From an uncultured Prevotella sp. (lineage in GTDB: Bacteria; Bacteroidota; Bacteroidia; Bacteroidales; Bacteroidaceae): a stretch of DNA of 64,000 bases. Shown here piece by piece: positions 17,409 to 27,514 of this stretch. The notes beneath the pieces were generated by a model, which had not been told where the DNA came from, searched no databases, and worked only from the letters and a program-made list of their open reading frames with translations. Position numbers and translations under genes: made by a program. The stretch lies in assembly GCA_946548085.1 (NCBI GenBank), contig CAMNPN010000010.1, forward strand, positions 1 to 64,000, read 5' to 3'. Positions within the stretch are counted from its first letter, which is position 1, and each line of letters opens with the position of its first letter.

Positions 17409-17819
17409 GTGAGGATATTATCCATCGATTACGGTAAGAAACGTACCGGTTTAGCAGTCACCGACCCTCTTCAGCTTATAGCAGGAGGGTTGGCGACTGT
17501 TTCAACATCGGAGCTTTTCGACTGGCTCCAGGCCTACATGAAGCGCGAGCCCTTGGAGCGAATCATCATAGGTGAGCCCCGTCAGCCAAACGGACAGCCG
17601 AGTGAGAATCTGCAGCGCGTGCAGCAGTTCGTGGCCCGTTGGCGCAAGGCAGTGCCCGAAGTACCCATTGAGTATTACGACGAGCGTTTCACTTCCGTGC
17701 TGGCCCATCAGGCGATGCTTACGGGAGGACTTAAGAAGAAAGCGCGCCAGGACAAGGCTCTCGTAGATGAGATTTCTGCAACGATTATCTTGGAGGATTA
17801 TCTTCGCTCAAGGAAATAA
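17409..17819 (+). CDS. ruvX: Holliday junction resolvase-like protein RuvX/YqgF
   Basis: A 136-residue RNase H-like nuclease of the YqgF family, starting at a [22 protein letters not shown] carries the first catalytic Asp. [13 protein letters not shown] and [13 protein letters not shown] hold the next conserved positions, and the final Asp is in [13 protein letters not shown]. The frame extends upstream to 17373, but that would overlap the SPOR gene and add residues foreign to the family. AAGGAG (17396-17401), seven bases before the GTG, is a strong ribosome-binding site, unusual for this genome, and supports this start. Members process 16S rRNA ends or recombination intermediates. Confidence 0.9.
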   Translation: MRILSIDYGKKRTGLAVTDPLQLIAGGLATVSTSELFDWLQAYMKREPLERIIIGEPRQPNGQPSENLQRVQQFVARWRKAVPEVPIEYYDERFTSVLAHQAMLTGGLKKKARQDKALVDEISATIILEDYLRSRK

Positions 17820-17845
17820 TCAAAACACTCTTAGTTAAAATCAAC

Positions 17846-18406
17846 ATGATATTACCTATTTATATATATGGACAGCCTGTGCTCCGAAAGGTGGCGGAGG
17901 ATATCACTGCCGACTATCCGCAGCTGAAAGAGCTGATAGCCGACATGTGGGAGACGCTGGCCGACTCGGAAGGTATCGGTCTTGCAGCCCCACAGATAGG
18001 CAAGGCCATCCGTCTGTCTGTGATAGACCTTGATGTCATTTCTGATGACCTGCCTGAGTACAAGGGTTTCCGGCAGGCGTTTATCAACCCCCATATCATT
18101 GAGCGCGACGAGACGAAGACCGACACTTCTGAAGAGGGGTGCCTGTCGTTGCCTGCCATCCATGAGAAGGTTGTGCGTCCCACCCGGATCCATGTGGAGT
18201 GGGATGATGAGGACTTCAACCATCACGACGAGTGGATTGAGGGATACCTCGCCCGAGTGATGCAACACGAGTTTGACCACTTGGATGGAAAGATGTTTAT
18301 CGACCACATCTCTCCGCTTCGTAAGCAGCTCATCAAGAGCAAGTTGCGCGCGTTGATTCAAGGGCGTTATCGCTGCGGGTATAAGACAAAGCCCGTGAAG
18401 CGGTAA
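17846..18406 (+). CDS. def: Peptide deformylase
   Basis: A 186-residue metalloenzyme that removes formyl groups from nascent proteins at the ribosome. All three motifs are intact: [10 protein letters not shown] (residues 43-52), EGCLSLP with metal ligand Cys99, and HEFDH with ligands His141 and His145 and catalytic Glu142. It follows ruvX by 26 bases and is followed after 10 bases by the TPR gene, so it lies in the SPOR-ruvX-def-TPR run. Confidence 0.97.
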   Translation: MILPIYIYGQPVLRKVAEDITADYPQLKELIADMWETLADSEGIGLAAPQIGKAIRLSVIDLDVISDDLPEYKGFRQAFINPHIIERDETKTDTSEEGCLSLPAIHEKVVRPTRIHVEWDDEDFNHHDEWIEGYLARVMQHEFDHLDGKMFIDHISPLRKQLIKSKLRALIQGRYRCGYKTKPVKR

Positions 18407-18411
18407 GTTGC

Positions 18412-18553
18412 GAGGAATGAGAAAGAGGGAGATGAAGAAAGTTGATTGCTTATGTATGCGGGAACCAATGAGCGGCGTGTGGCGTTTTAAGAAAGCCGTC
18501 GCTTGTCTGTTGATCATCATCTCGCATTCTTCATTCCTTATTTCCCATTCTTT
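18412..18553. repeat. 7-bp arrays in the start region of the TPR gene
   Basis: A purine-rich array of four heptads (18412-18439: GAGGAAT, GAGAAAG, AGGGAGA, TGAAGAA) faces a pyrimidine-rich array of four (18526-18553: ATTCTTC, ATTCCTT, ATTTCCC, ATTCTTT). The second resembles the inverted complement of the first. Both are inside the reading frame; the second encodes the SHSSFLISHSF part of the signal peptide. Confidence 0.75.
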
Positions 18554-20465
18554 TGCACAGTTCAACACCGACCGCCTGGTGATGATCGGGCGATCTGCCC
18601 TCTACTATGAAGATTACGTGTTGTCTATACAGTACTTCAATCAGGCCATCAGTCAGAAACCCTGGCTCTATGAGCCTTGGTTTTTTCGCGGGGTAGCGAA
18701 GTACTATCTCGACGACTACCGTGGGGCGGAGGCAGACTGTTCTGAGGCCATTGATCGCAATCCTTATGTGACGAGCGCCTATGAGGTGAGGGCCCTCTGC
18801 CGCATCAATCAGAAGAAGTACACCGAGGCCGTAGACGATTACAACCGCGCCTTGCGCTACGACCCTGAGAATCAGCTCTACTGGTACAACCGGGTCCTCT
18901 GCCTTGTACAGAACAAAGACTACGACCACGCGATGGTTCAGATAGACACGATGATTACGCGCTGGTCGCATTATGCCAGAGCGTATGCCGTACAAGGTGA
19001 GGTCTATCTGCTGACGAATGACACTACGAACGCCATTAAATCGCTCGACAAGAGTCTTGAGATAGACCCTTACGACGGCGGCATCTGGTCAGAGCGGGCC
19101 GTTATCAGCCTGAGTCAGAAGAACTGGAAGGAGGGTGAGGAGTTTCTGTCGCAGAGCATCCGCCTGCTTCCCAGGCATGCGGGCAACTACATCAATCGTG
19201 CGATGGCCCGCTACAACCAGAACAACCTGCGCGGGGCGATGGCCGATTACGACACAGCCCTTGACATCGACCCCAACAACTTCCTCGGGCACTACAACCG
19301 CGGTCTGCTTCGCGCTCAGGTTGGTGACGACAACAGGGGCATCGAGGACTTTGATTTCGTGCTGAAACTGGAGCCCAACAACCTGATGGCCCTGTTTAAT
19401 CGGGCCCTGTTGCTGGAGCAGACGGGCAATCTGCGGGCAGCCATCCGCGACTATTCGAAGGTTATCGAAGACTTCCCTAACTTCTGGTTCGGCCTGGAGC
19501 ACAGAGCCTCCTGCTACCGTCGGCTGGGCAACACGAAGCAGGCCGAGCTCGACGAGTTCCGTATCCTGAAGGCCCAGATGGACAAGCGCTACGGCAAGCG
19601 ACAGCCCAGAATGACAGACAAGCAGCGACAGATGCGCAAGCGCAGCGATGAGGACATGGAGAAGTACAACCAGCTCGTGGTGGCCGACGACGACGAGATG
19701 GAGCACGAGTATAAGAGCGAGTACCGCGGACGTGTGCAGAACCGCAAGGCAGAGCTCACCTGGCAGCCGATGTACGGCCTGAGCTTCATCCGGCCTGACA
19801 GTGAGCTCCGTAAGGACGAACCCTACGAGGCCACCGTCGATGCCTTCAACCACCAGCCAGGTGTGCGGACGGTCTACGTATCCTGTGGCCAGAATACGGT
19901 GAGCGAGGAGATGATGAAACAGACCTTCGCCTATATCGACTCGCTGTCGACAGCCATCGATGCCAAGAAGAATACTGCCGACGTGAAGCCGCTGCTGTTG
20001 CTGAGGGCCATCGCCTATTGCTCGATTCAGAACTACGACAATGCCATCGACGACCTGAGTATCACCATCCAGATCGACTCTACCTCGTCGCTGGCCTATT
20101 GGCAGCGGGCCGTGTGCCAGGCGAAGATCAACGAGTTCAACGCCTCGCAGGGCACTAACACTGAGCTGCAGGCGGCCAATGTCGTGGGCAATCTCTCGGA
20201 TGCCATCCGCCTGTCGCCGCAGAATGCCTACCTATATTATAATAGAGGTAACTACTATGCCCAGCGCAACGACTACCAGCGGGCCATCGCCGACTATACC
20301 CGCGCCGTCGAGCTGGAGGGCAGTATGGCCGAAGCCTGGTATAACCGCGGCCTGGCCCGCATATTTGCGAAGAAGACGGAAGAGGGCATCTCCGACCTCT
20401 CGAAGGCAGGCGAGCTGGGGCTCTATCAGGCCTACAGCGTCATCAAGAAATACCGCGAGAAATAA
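18417..20465 (+). CDS. Exported TPR-repeat protein
   Basis: About 680 residues, mostly tetratricopeptide repeats: an N-terminal set (repeats such as YLDDYRGAEADCSEAIDRNP and YNQNNLRGAMADYDTALDID), a charged, repeat-free centre (DKQRQMRKRSDEDMEKYNQ), and a second TPR set after about residue 530. A signal peptide ends near SHSFAQ, so it acts in the periplasm or on the outer membrane, probably as a scaffold. The start is ambiguous: TTG 18408 and ATGs at 18417, 18432, 18459 and 18468 are in frame, and the last gives the most ordinary signal peptide. Much of the signal peptide is encoded by a 7-bp array. Confidence 0.8.
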   Translation: MRKREMKKVDCLCMREPMSGVWRFKKAVACLLIIISHSSFLISHSFAQFNTDRLVMIGRSALYYEDYVLSIQYFNQAISQKPWLYEPWFFRGVAKYYLDDYRGAEADCSEAIDRNPYVTSAYEVRALCRINQKKYTEAVDDYNRALRYDPENQLYWYNRVLCLVQNKDYDHAMVQIDTMITRWSHYARAYAVQGEVYLLTNDTTNAIKSLDKSLEIDPYDGGIWSERAVISLSQKNWKEGEEFLSQSIRLLPRHAGNYINRAMARYNQNNLRGAMADYDTALDIDPNNFLGHYNRGLLRAQVGDDNRGIEDFDFVLKLEPNNLMALFNRALLLEQTGNLRAAIRDYSKVIEDFPNFWFGLEHRASCYRRLGNTKQAELDEFRILKAQMDKRYGKRQPRMTDKQRQMRKRSDEDMEKYNQLVVADDDEMEHEYKSEYRGRVQNRKAELTWQPMYGLSFIRPDSELRKDEPYEATVDAFNHQPGVRTVYVSCGQNTVSEEMMKQTFAYIDSLSTAIDAKKNTADVKPLLLLRAIAYCSIQNYDNAIDDLSITIQIDSTSSLAYWQRAVCQAKINEFNASQGTNTELQAANVVGNLSDAIRLSPQNAYLYYNRGNYYAQRNDYQRAIADYTRAVELEGSMAEAWYNRGLARIFAKKTEEGISDLSKAGELGLYQAYSVIKKYREK

Positions 20466-20485
20466 TCTCCGTCAGACTTCCTCAA

Positions 20486-20573
20486 ATTTACCAGCCACCT
20501 TTCTCGCATTTACCAGCCACCTTTCTGGCATTTACCAGCCACCTTTCTGGCACTAACCAGCCACCTTTCTGGT
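20486..20573. repeat. 22-bp tandem array, four units
   Basis: Units at 20486, 20508, 20530 and 20552 share ATTTACCAGCCACCTTTCTG with one to three changes. The units abut, with no spacers. The array lies between the TPR stop and the thrS promoter. It has the same period as the arrays at 2.4, 2.5, 31.6 and 46.6 kb but an unrelated sequence. Confidence 0.9.
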
Positions 20574-20623
20574 AACCTAAAGGCAGCCCTCACAATTTTT
20601 TTGCATATTATTTTGCAGATTTC

Positions 20624-20656
20624 TTTGGTTTTGTGCACGATTTGCACTACCTTTGC
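20624..20656 (+). promoter_or_regulatory. thrS promoter
   Basis: TTTG (20624-20627), a 20-base spacer and TACCTTTGC (20648-20656) match the consensus exactly. Transcription would start near 20659, which excludes the upstream in-frame ATG at 20601 as the thrS start. Confidence 0.8.
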
Positions 20657-20690
20657 AGGCAATTTTAAAACTCAAACATATATTGTAGAT

Positions 20691-22634
20691 ATGATCAACA
20701 TTACTTTCCCAGACGGATCTGTTCGCTCGTATGAGCAGGGCGTTACTGGTTTTCAGATTGCAGAGAGCATCTCGCCGGCTCTCGCGCGCAGCGTCATCTG
20801 CTGCGGAGTAAACGGTGAGACCGTAGAGCTGAACCGTCCTATCAACGAGGACGCGACGATCGCGCTCTACAAGTTCGACGACGAAGAGGGTAAGCACACC
20901 TTCTGGCACACCTCGGCCCACCTTCTGGCAGAGGCGCTGCAGGAGCTCTATCCCGGCATCCAGTTCGGCTTCGGCCCCGCCGTCGAGAACGGCTTCTTCT
21001 ACGATGTGCTGCTGAAGGACGGCGAGAGCATCAAGGAGAGCGACTTCCCGAAGATTGAGGCGAAGATGAAGGAACTGGCCTCGAAGAAAGAGCCTGTGGT
21101 GCGCCGCGAGGTGTCAAAGGCCGAGGCGCTGAAGGAGTTTGCTGCCGACGGCCAGACCTACAAGTGCGAGCACATCGAGCAGGACCTCGAGGACGGCACC
21201 ATCACCACATACACCCAAGGAAACTTTACCGACCTCTGCCGCGGTCCGCACCTCGTGGACACGGGCGAGATCAAGGCCATCAAGCTGACCTCTGTCGCCG
21301 GTGCCTTCTGGCGTGGCGATGCATCTCGCGAGCAGATGCAGCGACTCTATGGCATCACCTTCCCCAAGAAGAAGATGCTCGACGAGTATCTCGAGATGCT
21401 CGAAGAGGCCAAGAAGCGCGACCATCGTAAGATCGGCAAGGAGATGGAGCTGTTCATGTTCTCCGAGAAAGTGGGCAAGGGCCTGCCTATCTGGCTGCCG
21501 AAGGGCACCGACCTCCGTCTGCGCCTGCAGGACCATCTGCGCAAGGTGCAGAAGCGCTACGGCTATCAGGAGGTGATTACCCCGCACATCGGCGGCAAGA
21601 GCCTCTACGTCACCTCGGGCCACTATGCCCACTACGGCCAGGATTCCTTCCGCCCCATCACCACCCCCGAGGAGGGCGAGGAGTATATGCTGAAGCCCAT
21701 GAACTGTCCTCACCACTGTGAGATATTCGCCTGGAAGCCCCGTTCGTATAAGGACCTGCCCCTGCGCATCGCAGAGTTCGGTACGGTATATCGCTATGAG
21801 CAGTCGGGCGAGCTCCACGGCCTGACCCGTGTGCGCTCGTTCACCCAGGACGATGCCCACCTCTTCTGCCGTCCCGACCAGGTGAAGCAGGAGTTCCTGA
21901 ACGTGATGGACATCATCGGCGTGGTGCTGACGGCCTTCGGTTTCAACTTCGAGGCTCAGATCTCGCTGCGCGACCCCAACGACCATACAAAGTATGTAGG
22001 CACCGACGAAGACTGGGCGCTGGCTGAGAAGGCCATCGTGGAGGCCTGTCAGGAGAAGGGCCTCAACGCCAAGGTAGAATACGGCGAGGCCGCCTTCTAC
22101 GGACCAAAGCTCGACTTCATGATCAAGGACGCCATCGGCCGCCGCTGGCAGCTGGGCACCATCCAGGTTGACTACAACCTGCCCAAGCGCTTCCAGCTGG
22201 AGTACACCGACGAGGACAACACGAAGAAGACGCCCGTGATGATCCACCGCGCACCCTTCGGATCGCTCGAGCGCTTCACCGCCGTGCTCATCGAGCACAC
22301 CAGCGGACACTTCCCCCTCTGGCTCACGCCCGAGCAGGTGGCCATCCTGCCGCTGTCGGAGAAATACAACGACTACGCCCAGGAGGTCTGCAAGAAGTTC
22401 AGCGAGGGTGGGGTACGAGCCACCATCGACCTGCGCAACGAGAAGCTCAGCCGCAAGATTCGCGACAACGAGCTGAAGCGCATACCCTATATGGTTATCG
22501 TTGGCGAGAAGGAAGCTGCCGACGGAACTGTAGCCGTGCGTCCGCAGGGTGGCGGCGAGCAGAGCGTGAAGACCATCCAGGAGTTCATCGACGAGGTAAA
22601 CGCCCAGGTGGCTGAGATGACGAAAGACTTTTGA
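20691..22634 (+). CDS. thrS: Threonyl-tRNA synthetase
   Basis: A 647-residue class II synthetase of full length. It has an N-terminal TGS domain ([17 protein letters not shown]), an editing domain with the [11 protein letters not shown] signature that removes mischarged serine, the catalytic core with [12 protein letters not shown] (zinc-binding Cys/His) and [18 protein letters not shown], and a C-terminal anticodon-binding domain ending near residue 645. The ATG at 20691 is chosen over 20601 because the promoter lies between them and the extra residues are not part of the family. infC-rpmI-rplT follow after a heptad-array element, the usual gene order. Confidence 0.97.
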   Translation: MINITFPDGSVRSYEQGVTGFQIAESISPALARSVICCGVNGETVELNRPINEDATIALYKFDDEEGKHTFWHTSAHLLAEALQELYPGIQFGFGPAVENGFFYDVLLKDGESIKESDFPKIEAKMKELASKKEPVVRREVSKAEALKEFAADGQTYKCEHIEQDLEDGTITTYTQGNFTDLCRGPHLVDTGEIKAIKLTSVAGAFWRGDASREQMQRLYGITFPKKKMLDEYLEMLEEAKKRDHRKIGKEMELFMFSEKVGKGLPIWLPKGTDLRLRLQDHLRKVQKRYGYQEVITPHIGGKSLYVTSGHYAHYGQDSFRPITTPEEGEEYMLKPMNCPHHCEIFAWKPRSYKDLPLRIAEFGTVYRYEQSGELHGLTRVRSFTQDDAHLFCRPDQVKQEFLNVMDIIGVVLTAFGFNFEAQISLRDPNDHTKYVGTDEDWALAEKAIVEACQEKGLNAKVEYGEAAFYGPKLDFMIKDAIGRRWQLGTIQVDYNLPKRFQLEYTDEDNTKKTPVMIHRAPFGSLERFTAVLIEHTSGHFPLWLTPEQVAILPLSEKYNDYAQEVCKKFSEGGVRATIDLRNEKLSRKIRDNELKRIPYMVIVGEKEAADGTVAVRPQGGGEQSVKTIQEFIDEVNAQVAEMTKDF

Positions 22635-22643
22635 TAATGAAGA

Positions 22644-22747
22644 GTTTATGGTTTAAAGTTTATAGTTTATAGGGGATTGACTCGAATGGTAGTTAAATAT
22701 TCTTAAAAGAGTAATCATCTATAAACTATAAACAATAAACTATAAAC
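22644..22747. repeat. Inverted pair of 7-bp arrays between thrS and infC
   Basis: The left arm (22644-22672) is four heptads of GTTTATA type plus one base. The right arm (22719-22747) is its inverted copy, matching 26 of 29 positions. The core is 46 bases; TAATCAT precedes the right arm. The unit here is GTTTATA rather than the GTTTACA seen at 6.9 and 36.3 kb, yet the two arms agree with each other. The core read in reverse (ATGATTACTCTTTTAAGAAT, then ATTTAACTA) resembles the left core of the 6.9-kb element. Confidence 0.85.
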
Positions 22748-22756
22748 AAAAATTAG

Positions 22757-22765
22757 TAATTTTGC
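22757..22765 (+). promoter_or_regulatory. infC promoter -7 element
   Basis: TAATTTTGC lies 25 bases before the infC ATG and directly after the heptad-array hairpin, whose right arm occupies the expected -33 position. There is no TTTG there. Confidence 0.6.
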
Positions 22766-22789
22766 AGCCGATTTCTTAAAAAGCAGTTA

Positions 22790-23518
22790 ATGAAGAATGA
22801 CAATTTGAAGAACCAGTACCGTATCAACGAACAGATACGAGTGCGTGAAGTCCGCATCGTGGGCGATGGTGGCAGTACCGTTGTGCCAACCCGCGAGGCG
22901 CTGAACATGGCCCGCGAGCAGGGGGTCGATCTCGTAGAGATCTCGCCCAATGCCAATCCGCCCGTTTGTCGTCTCATCGACTACTCAAAGTTCCTCTACC
23001 AGCAGAAGAAGCGCCAGAAGGAAATGAAGGCCAAGCAGGTGAAGGTCGAGGTGAAGGAAATCAGATTCGGTCCACAGACCGATGAGCACGATTACCAGTT
23101 CAAGCTCAAGCACGCCAAGGAGTTCCTCGAAGAGGGCAACAAGGTGCGTGCATACGTATTCTTCCGTGGGCGCTCTATCCTGTTCAAGGAGCAGGGAGAG
23201 GTGCTGCTGCTCCGTTTCGCCAACGATCTGGAGGAGGTGGGAAAGGTAGAGTCGATGCCGTCTCTCGAAGGCAAGAAGATGTTCCTCTATCTCGCCCCCA
23301 AGAAGGCCGGCACGAAGAAGCAGAGTCAGCAGGCTCGTGACCGCGAGAAGCTGCGCACAGGCGAGCAAGACGATGCAACGGCCGCTGAGAACAAGAAAGG
23401 CCGTCAGAACTCTTCGATAGACGCGGCTGCCGAGATGCCCGCCAATGGCGGTCTCTTTGCCAACGCCAAGATTTCAGCCGATGCCCTGAAGAAACTCACT
23501 GAAGGCGAAGAAGATTGA
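22790..23518 (+). CDS. infC: Translation initiation factor IF-3
   Basis: A 242-residue IF-3. The N domain runs from about residue 8 to 80 ([38 protein letters not shown]), the linker helix is [11 protein letters not shown], and the C domain covers about 90-175 ([29 protein letters not shown]). After residue 178 comes a hydrophilic tail of about 65 residues rich in Gln, Lys, Ala and Glu that ordinary IF-3 lacks. It starts with ATG rather than the rare AUU used for autoregulation in enterobacteria. It binds the 30S subunit and keeps initiation accurate. It leads the infC-rpmI-rplT operon. Confidence 0.95.
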   Translation: MKNDNLKNQYRINEQIRVREVRIVGDGGSTVVPTREALNMAREQGVDLVEISPNANPPVCRLIDYSKFLYQQKKRQKEMKAKQVKVEVKEIRFGPQTDEHDYQFKLKHAKEFLEEGNKVRAYVFFRGRSILFKEQGEVLLLRFANDLEEVGKVESMPSLEGKKMFLYLAPKKAGTKKQSQQARDREKLRTGEQDDATAAENKKGRQNSSIDAAAEMPANGGLFANAKISADALKKLTEGEED

Positions 23519-23593
23519 AGAAGAAAGAAGGTGGCGCGCCTGGTATATGCGTAGCTGCCGATTATTTAATAACAATTTAAAAATTTAAAAACA

Positions 23594-23791
23594 ATGCCAA
23601 AAGTAAAGACAAACTCCGGTGCCAAGAAGAGATTCTCATTCACCGGTACAGGTAAGGTAAAGAGACGTCACGCTTACCACAGCCACATTCTGACGAAGAA
23701 GACCAAGAAGCAGAAGCGTAACTTGGTTGGAACAACGATCGTTGATCAGTCAAACATGAAGCAGGTACGCGACCTGTTGTGTCTCCGTTAA
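23594..23791 (+). CDS. rpmI: 50S ribosomal protein L35
   Basis: A 65-residue, very basic protein with the L35 signature at its start ([20 protein letters not shown]) and the [13 protein letters not shown] core. It binds 23S rRNA in the large subunit. It lies between infC and rplT, the universal order for this operon. The 75-base gap from infC is AT-rich and has no clear structure. Confidence 0.96.
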   Translation: MPKVKTNSGAKKRFSFTGTGKVKRRHAYHSHILTKKTKKQKRNLVGTTIVDQSNMKQVRDLLCLR

Positions 23792-23823
23792 CCCTATTGT
23801 CGAACATTTAAAAGTAGAAAATT

Positions 23824-24168
23824 ATGCCAAGAAGTGTAAACAACGTTGCATCAAGAGCAAAGCGTAAGAGAATTTTGAAGCTTACCCGCGGCTACTTTGG
23901 AGCCCGCAAGAATGTTTGGACAGTAGCAAAGAACACCTGGGAGAAGGGTTTGACCTATGCCTATCGTGACCGCCGCAACAAGAAGCGCAACTTCCGCAGC
24001 CTGTGGATTCAGCGTATCAATGCTGCCGCTCGCCTGGAAGGCATGAGCTATTCGGTGCTCATGGGCAAGCTCACCAAAGCTGGTATCGAGATCAACCGCA
24101 AGGTGCTCGCCGACCTCGCCATGAATAACCCCGAGGCCTTCAAGGCTATCGTGGAGAAGGTGAAGTAA
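23824..24168 (+). CDS. rplT: 50S ribosomal protein L20
   Basis: A 114-residue basic protein with the L20 pattern: [18 protein letters not shown], then [29 protein letters not shown] and [11 protein letters not shown]. It binds 23S rRNA early in assembly and in other bacteria represses its own operon by binding the leader. It is the last gene of infC-rpmI-rplT and is followed by a strong terminator at 24204-24239. Confidence 0.97.
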   Translation: MPRSVNNVASRAKRKRILKLTRGYFGARKNVWTVAKNTWEKGLTYAYRDRRNKKRNFRSLWIQRINAAARLEGMSYSVLMGKLTKAGIEINRKVLADLAMNNPEAFKAIVEKVK

Positions 24169-24203
24169 AGAACTTACTAAAGAAAGTCTTTCAGAAAAAT
24201 GAT

Positions 24204-24239
24204 TCCGCTCTGGCTTGCAAAGCAGAGCGGATTTTTTTT
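24204..24239 (+). terminator. Intrinsic terminator after rplT
   Basis: TCCGCTCTG (24204-24212) pairs with CAGAGCGGA (24223-24231), with an inner CTT/AAG extension, followed by eight T's. Confidence 0.92.
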
Positions 24240-24288
24240 GTTAAATACTCTCTAATGTAAGCTTTTTAATTAAAAAAGTGACAAAATA

Positions 24289-24321
24289 TTTGTTTGTTAC
24301 GGCAGAATTGTGTACTTTTGC
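24289..24321 (+). promoter_or_regulatory. Promoter of the leu operon
   Basis: TTTG (24289-24292), a 20-base spacer and TACTTTTGC (24313-24321) match the consensus. Transcription would start near 24324 and leave a leader of 250 bases before leuA, holding the leader peptide and the attenuator. Confidence 0.82.
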
Positions 24322-24374
24322 AGCCGAAAACGACAATATATCGTTATTCGTAAATAAATAGAACGTAAAATCTC

Positions 24375-24455
24375 ATGATGAATCTGAATCTACTGGGTGG
24401 CCTGATTATTATTCGACTGCAGGGAGCAGGCGGAAGTGAAAAGGTGTATATATAA
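24375..24455 (+). CDS. Leucine/isoleucine leader peptide of the leu operon
   Basis: A 26-codon ORF (ATG ATG AAT CTG ... TAT ATA TAA) in the leuA leader. Codons 4 to 15 include five Leu and three consecutive Ile codons: peptide NLNLLGGLIIIRL, and the only Val is near the end. Such codon density in a short ORF before a terminator is the hallmark of an attenuation leader. The peptide itself should have no function. A ribosome waiting for charged tRNA-Leu or tRNA-Ile would stall between 24384 and 24419, just upstream of the segment that forms the antiterminator. Either of the two adjacent ATGs may start it. Confidence 0.85.
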   Translation: MMNLNLLGGLIIIRLQGAGGSEKVYI

Positions 24456-24520
24456 ATAAGGTAGAAACAGATCATACAAAGTTTATAGTCCTTCTCACTT
24501 CCGAGTGCGAAGGATTTTTA
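24431..24520 (+). promoter_or_regulatory. Transcription attenuator of the leu operon
   Basis: Two exclusive structures are visible. Antiterminator: CGGAAGTGAAAAGG (24431-24444) pairs with CCTTCTCACTTCCG (24490-24503), 13 of 14 positions. Terminator: TCCTTC-T-CACT / AGTG-C-GAAGGA (24489-24514) with a 4-base loop, followed by TTTTTATTTT. The strand at 24490-24499 is used in both. The first segment overlaps the last codons of the leader peptide, so a ribosome that reaches its stop (24453) masks it and lets the terminator form, whereas a ribosome stalled at Leu/Ile codons leaves it free. This is the classic attenuation layout. Confidence 0.85.
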
Positions 24521-24573
24521 TTTTAAATCGTAAGAACGACAAAAGTAGTTATTAACATAAAGATTGAACAAAG

Positions 24574-26076
24574 ATGAACGAGAGACTTTACATTTTCGAC
24601 ACTACGCTCCGCGATGGGGAGCAAGTGCCTGGCTGTCAGTTGAACACCGTAGAGAAGATTCAGGTGGCAAAGGCACTGGAACAGCTGGGCGTTGATGTGA
24701 TTGAGGCCGGATTCCCCATATCGAGTCCCGGCGACTTTAACAGCGTGATAGAGATATCGAAGGCCGTCACCTGGCCCGTGATCTGTGCCCTGACGCGGGC
24801 GGTGGAGAAGGATATCGACGTGGCTTTCGAGGCATTGAAGTATGCCAAGCACAAGCGCATCCACACAGGCATCGGCACGAGCGACGAACATATCAGGTAC
24901 AAGTTCAATTCCACCCGCGAGGAGATCATCGAGCGCGCCGTGGCTGCTACGGAGTATGCCAAGCGCTATGTCGACGATGTCGAGTTCTATTGTGAGGATG
25001 CAGGGCGTACGGAGAATGAATATCTGGCACGTGTCGTAGAGGCAGTGATAAAGGCTGGTGCCACCGTTGTGAATATCCCCGACACAACGGGCTATTGCCT
25101 GCCCCAGGAGTACTATGAAAAGATTAAGTATCTGAAGGAACATGTAGACGGCATCGACCGTGCCATCATCTCCACCCATTGCCACAACGACCTGGGTATG
25201 GCTACAGCCAACACCTTCAATGGCGTGATGGCTGGTGCCCGTCAGGTGGAGGTAACTATCAACGGCATCGGCGAGCGGGCAGGCAACACCTCACTGGAAG
25301 AAATCGCCATGATCCTGAAATGTCACAAGGGACTTGGTATTGACACAAACATCAACACCACGAAGATCTATCCAACGAGTCGTATGGTGTCGAGTTTGAT
25401 GAACATGCCCGTACAGCCGAATAAGGCCATCGTAGGCCGCAACGCCTTTGCCCACTCGAGCGGCATCCATCAGGACGGCGTGCTGAAGAATGTACATACC
25501 TACGAGATCATGGACCCCAAGGATGTGGGTATCGACGATAACAGCATCGTGCTGACAGCCCGCTCTGGACGCGCAGCCCTGAAGCATCGCCTCCACGTAA
25601 ACGGAGTAGATCTCGAAGAGGAGAAACTGGACAAGGTGTATGAGAAGTTCCTGATCCTGGCAGACCAGAAGAAGGAAGTGAACGATGCCGACGTGCTGAT
25701 GCTCGCTGGGGCAGACATGGCCGAGGCTCACGCCGTACGCCTCGACTTCCTCCAGGTGACCACGGGTAAGGGCGTGAAGAGCGTGGCCTCTATCGGCCTC
25801 GACATCAGCGGCCAGAAGTTCGAGGCTGCAGCCTCGGGCAACGGTCCTGTGGATGCGGCCATTAAGGCGCTGAAGAAGATCATCATGAAGCAGATGACGC
25901 TGAAGGAGTTCACCATCCAGGCCATCTCGAAAGGCTCCGACGATGTGGGAAAGGTTCACATGCAGGTTGAATACAATGGCCAGCTCTACTATGGTTTTGG
26001 CGCAAACACCGATATCGTGACGGCCAGCGTAGAGGCATACATCGACTGTATCAACAAATTCAAGAAAGAAAATTAA
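24574..26076 (+). CDS. leuA: 2-isopropylmalate synthase
   Basis: A 500-residue enzyme condensing acetyl-CoA with 2-ketoisovalerate, the first committed step to leucine. The catalytic barrel has [13 protein letters not shown] near the start and the metal motif [27 protein letters not shown] and [17 protein letters not shown] are further family signatures. Residues from about 370 form the LeuA regulatory domain ([30 protein letters not shown]) where leucine normally inhibits. It is the first structural gene after the attenuator, so it is controlled both at transcription and, probably, allosterically. Confidence 0.96.
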   Translation: MNERLYIFDTTLRDGEQVPGCQLNTVEKIQVAKALEQLGVDVIEAGFPISSPGDFNSVIEISKAVTWPVICALTRAVEKDIDVAFEALKYAKHKRIHTGIGTSDEHIRYKFNSTREEIIERAVAATEYAKRYVDDVEFYCEDAGRTENEYLARVVEAVIKAGATVVNIPDTTGYCLPQEYYEKIKYLKEHVDGIDRAIISTHCHNDLGMATANTFNGVMAGARQVEVTINGIGERAGNTSLEEIAMILKCHKGLGIDTNINTTKIYPTSRMVSSLMNMPVQPNKAIVGRNAFAHSSGIHQDGVLKNVHTYEIMDPKDVGIDDNSIVLTARSGRAALKHRLHVNGVDLEEEKLDKVYEKFLILADQKKEVNDADVLMLAGADMAEAHAVRLDFLQVTTGKGVKSVASIGLDISGQKFEAAASGNGPVDAAIKALKKIIMKQMTLKEFTIQAISKGSDDVGKVHMQVEYNGQLYYGFGANTDIVTASVEAYIDCINKFKKEN

Positions 26077-26102
26077 CTGCAGCTAATAAAGATAACGACA
26101 AA

Positions 26103-27479
26103 ATGAATACACTATTTGACAAGATTTGGGATAAGCATGTGGTGCAGCAGGTTACCGATGGCCCCACGCAACTCTATATCGACAGACTCTATTGCCACGA
26201 GGTGACATCGCCACAGGCCTTCGACGGAATGCGGGCAAGAGGATTGAAATGCTTCCGTCCACAGCAGATATACTGTATGCCTGACCATAACACACCTACG
26301 CACGACCAGGACAAACCTATCGCCGACCCTGTATCGAAGAAACAGGTTGACACGCTGGCCCGGAATGCAGCAGAATTCGGACTGACGCACTACGGTATGA
26401 ACTCGAGGGATAACGGTATCATACACGTCGTAGGACCTGAGAAGGGCTTGAGCCTGCCAGGTATGACTATCGTCTGCGGCGATTCCCACACCTCGACACA
26501 CGGGGCCATGGGTGCCGTGGCTTTCGGCATCGGCACGAGTGAGGTGGAGATGGTGCTTGCTTCGCAGTGTATCCTTCAGCAAAAGCCGAAGTCGATGCGT
26601 ATCAGCATCAACGGAACGCTACGGGAAGGTGTGACCGCAAAGGACGTTGCCCTTTATCTGATGGCTCAGCTCACCACCAGCGGTGCTACTGGTTACTTCG
26701 TTGAATATGCTGGTGAGGTGGTCCGTAATCTGTCGATGGAAGGTCGCCTGACACTCTGCAACCTTTCCATCGAGATGGGTGCAAGAGGAGGGTTCGTGGC
26801 TCCCGACGAGACGACGTTTGAATATATCAAAGGCCGTCAGTATGCGCCTAAAGGTGAGGACTGGGAGAAAGCTGTCAGTTATTGGAAAACGTTGAAGAGC
26901 GATGCCGACGCTGTGTTTGATAAGGAGCTGGTTTTCAATGCGGAAGATATCGAACCGCGCATTACTTATGGAACCAATCCCGGTATGGGTATTGGCATTA
27001 CAGAATCCATTCCTACCAGTGGCGATGCCAATTTTGAGAAGGCCCTCCGCTATATGGACTTCAAGCCTGGCCAGAAGCTGTTGGGCACAAAGGTGGACTA
27101 CGTGTTCCTCGGTGCCTGCACTAACGGTCGCATCGAGGACTTCCGTGCCTTTGCCTCTATCGTGAAGGGTCGTCAGAAGGCTGCTGATGTGGTTGCCTGG
27201 CTTGTACCTGGCTCGTGGGCCGTAGACCGACAGATCCGTGAGGAGGGCCTTGACAAGGTCCTTGAGGATGCAGGGTTCGAGATCCGTCAACCCGGTTGCT
27301 CAGCTTGTTTGGCGATGAACGACGACAAGATTCCTGCCGGTAAGCTCTCCGTGTCAACCTCTAATCGAAACTTCGAAGGCCGTCAGGGACCAGGGGCCCG
27401 TACTATACTGGCCTCACCGCTCGTCGCCGCCGCGGCAGCAGTTACGGGCGTCCTGACCGATCCACGTGAACTCATCTAA
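26103..27479 (+). CDS. leuC: 3-isopropylmalate dehydratase large subunit
   Basis: A 458-residue aconitase-family subunit that with LeuD isomerises 2- to 3-isopropylmalate. Motifs: [33 protein letters not shown] with the first cluster Cys, and [11 protein letters not shown] with the other two cysteines that hold the 4Fe-4S cluster. The C-terminal [19 protein letters not shown] is also typical. It lies 26 bases after leuA and 35 before leuD. Confidence 0.96.
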   Translation: MNTLFDKIWDKHVVQQVTDGPTQLYIDRLYCHEVTSPQAFDGMRARGLKCFRPQQIYCMPDHNTPTHDQDKPIADPVSKKQVDTLARNAAEFGLTHYGMNSRDNGIIHVVGPEKGLSLPGMTIVCGDSHTSTHGAMGAVAFGIGTSEVEMVLASQCILQQKPKSMRISINGTLREGVTAKDVALYLMAQLTTSGATGYFVEYAGEVVRNLSMEGRLTLCNLSIEMGARGGFVAPDETTFEYIKGRQYAPKGEDWEKAVSYWKTLKSDADAVFDKELVFNAEDIEPRITYGTNPGMGIGITESIPTSGDANFEKALRYMDFKPGQKLLGTKVDYVFLGACTNGRIEDFRAFASIVKGRQKAADVVAWLVPGSWAVDRQIREEGLDKVLEDAGFEIRQPGCSACLAMNDDKIPAGKLSVSTSNRNFEGRQGPGARTILASPLVAAAAAVTGVLTDPRELI

Positions 27480-27514
27480 ACCGCTATCATTAATCCTTTA
27501 ATCATTATTTCAAG

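Noticed and set aside
19089..19853. 254-residue minus-strand ORF opposite the TPR gene
   Set aside because: The TPR frame has clear repeats; the opposite frame is a low-complexity shadow rich in Val, Leu and Ala.
20601..20690. N-terminal extension of thrS
   Set aside because: A consensus promoter at 20624-20656 lies inside it, so it would not be transcribed; the residues are not part of the family.
23519..23593. L20 autoregulatory structure between infC and rpmI
   Set aside because: The gap is AT-rich without convincing stems; without comparative data nothing can be supported.
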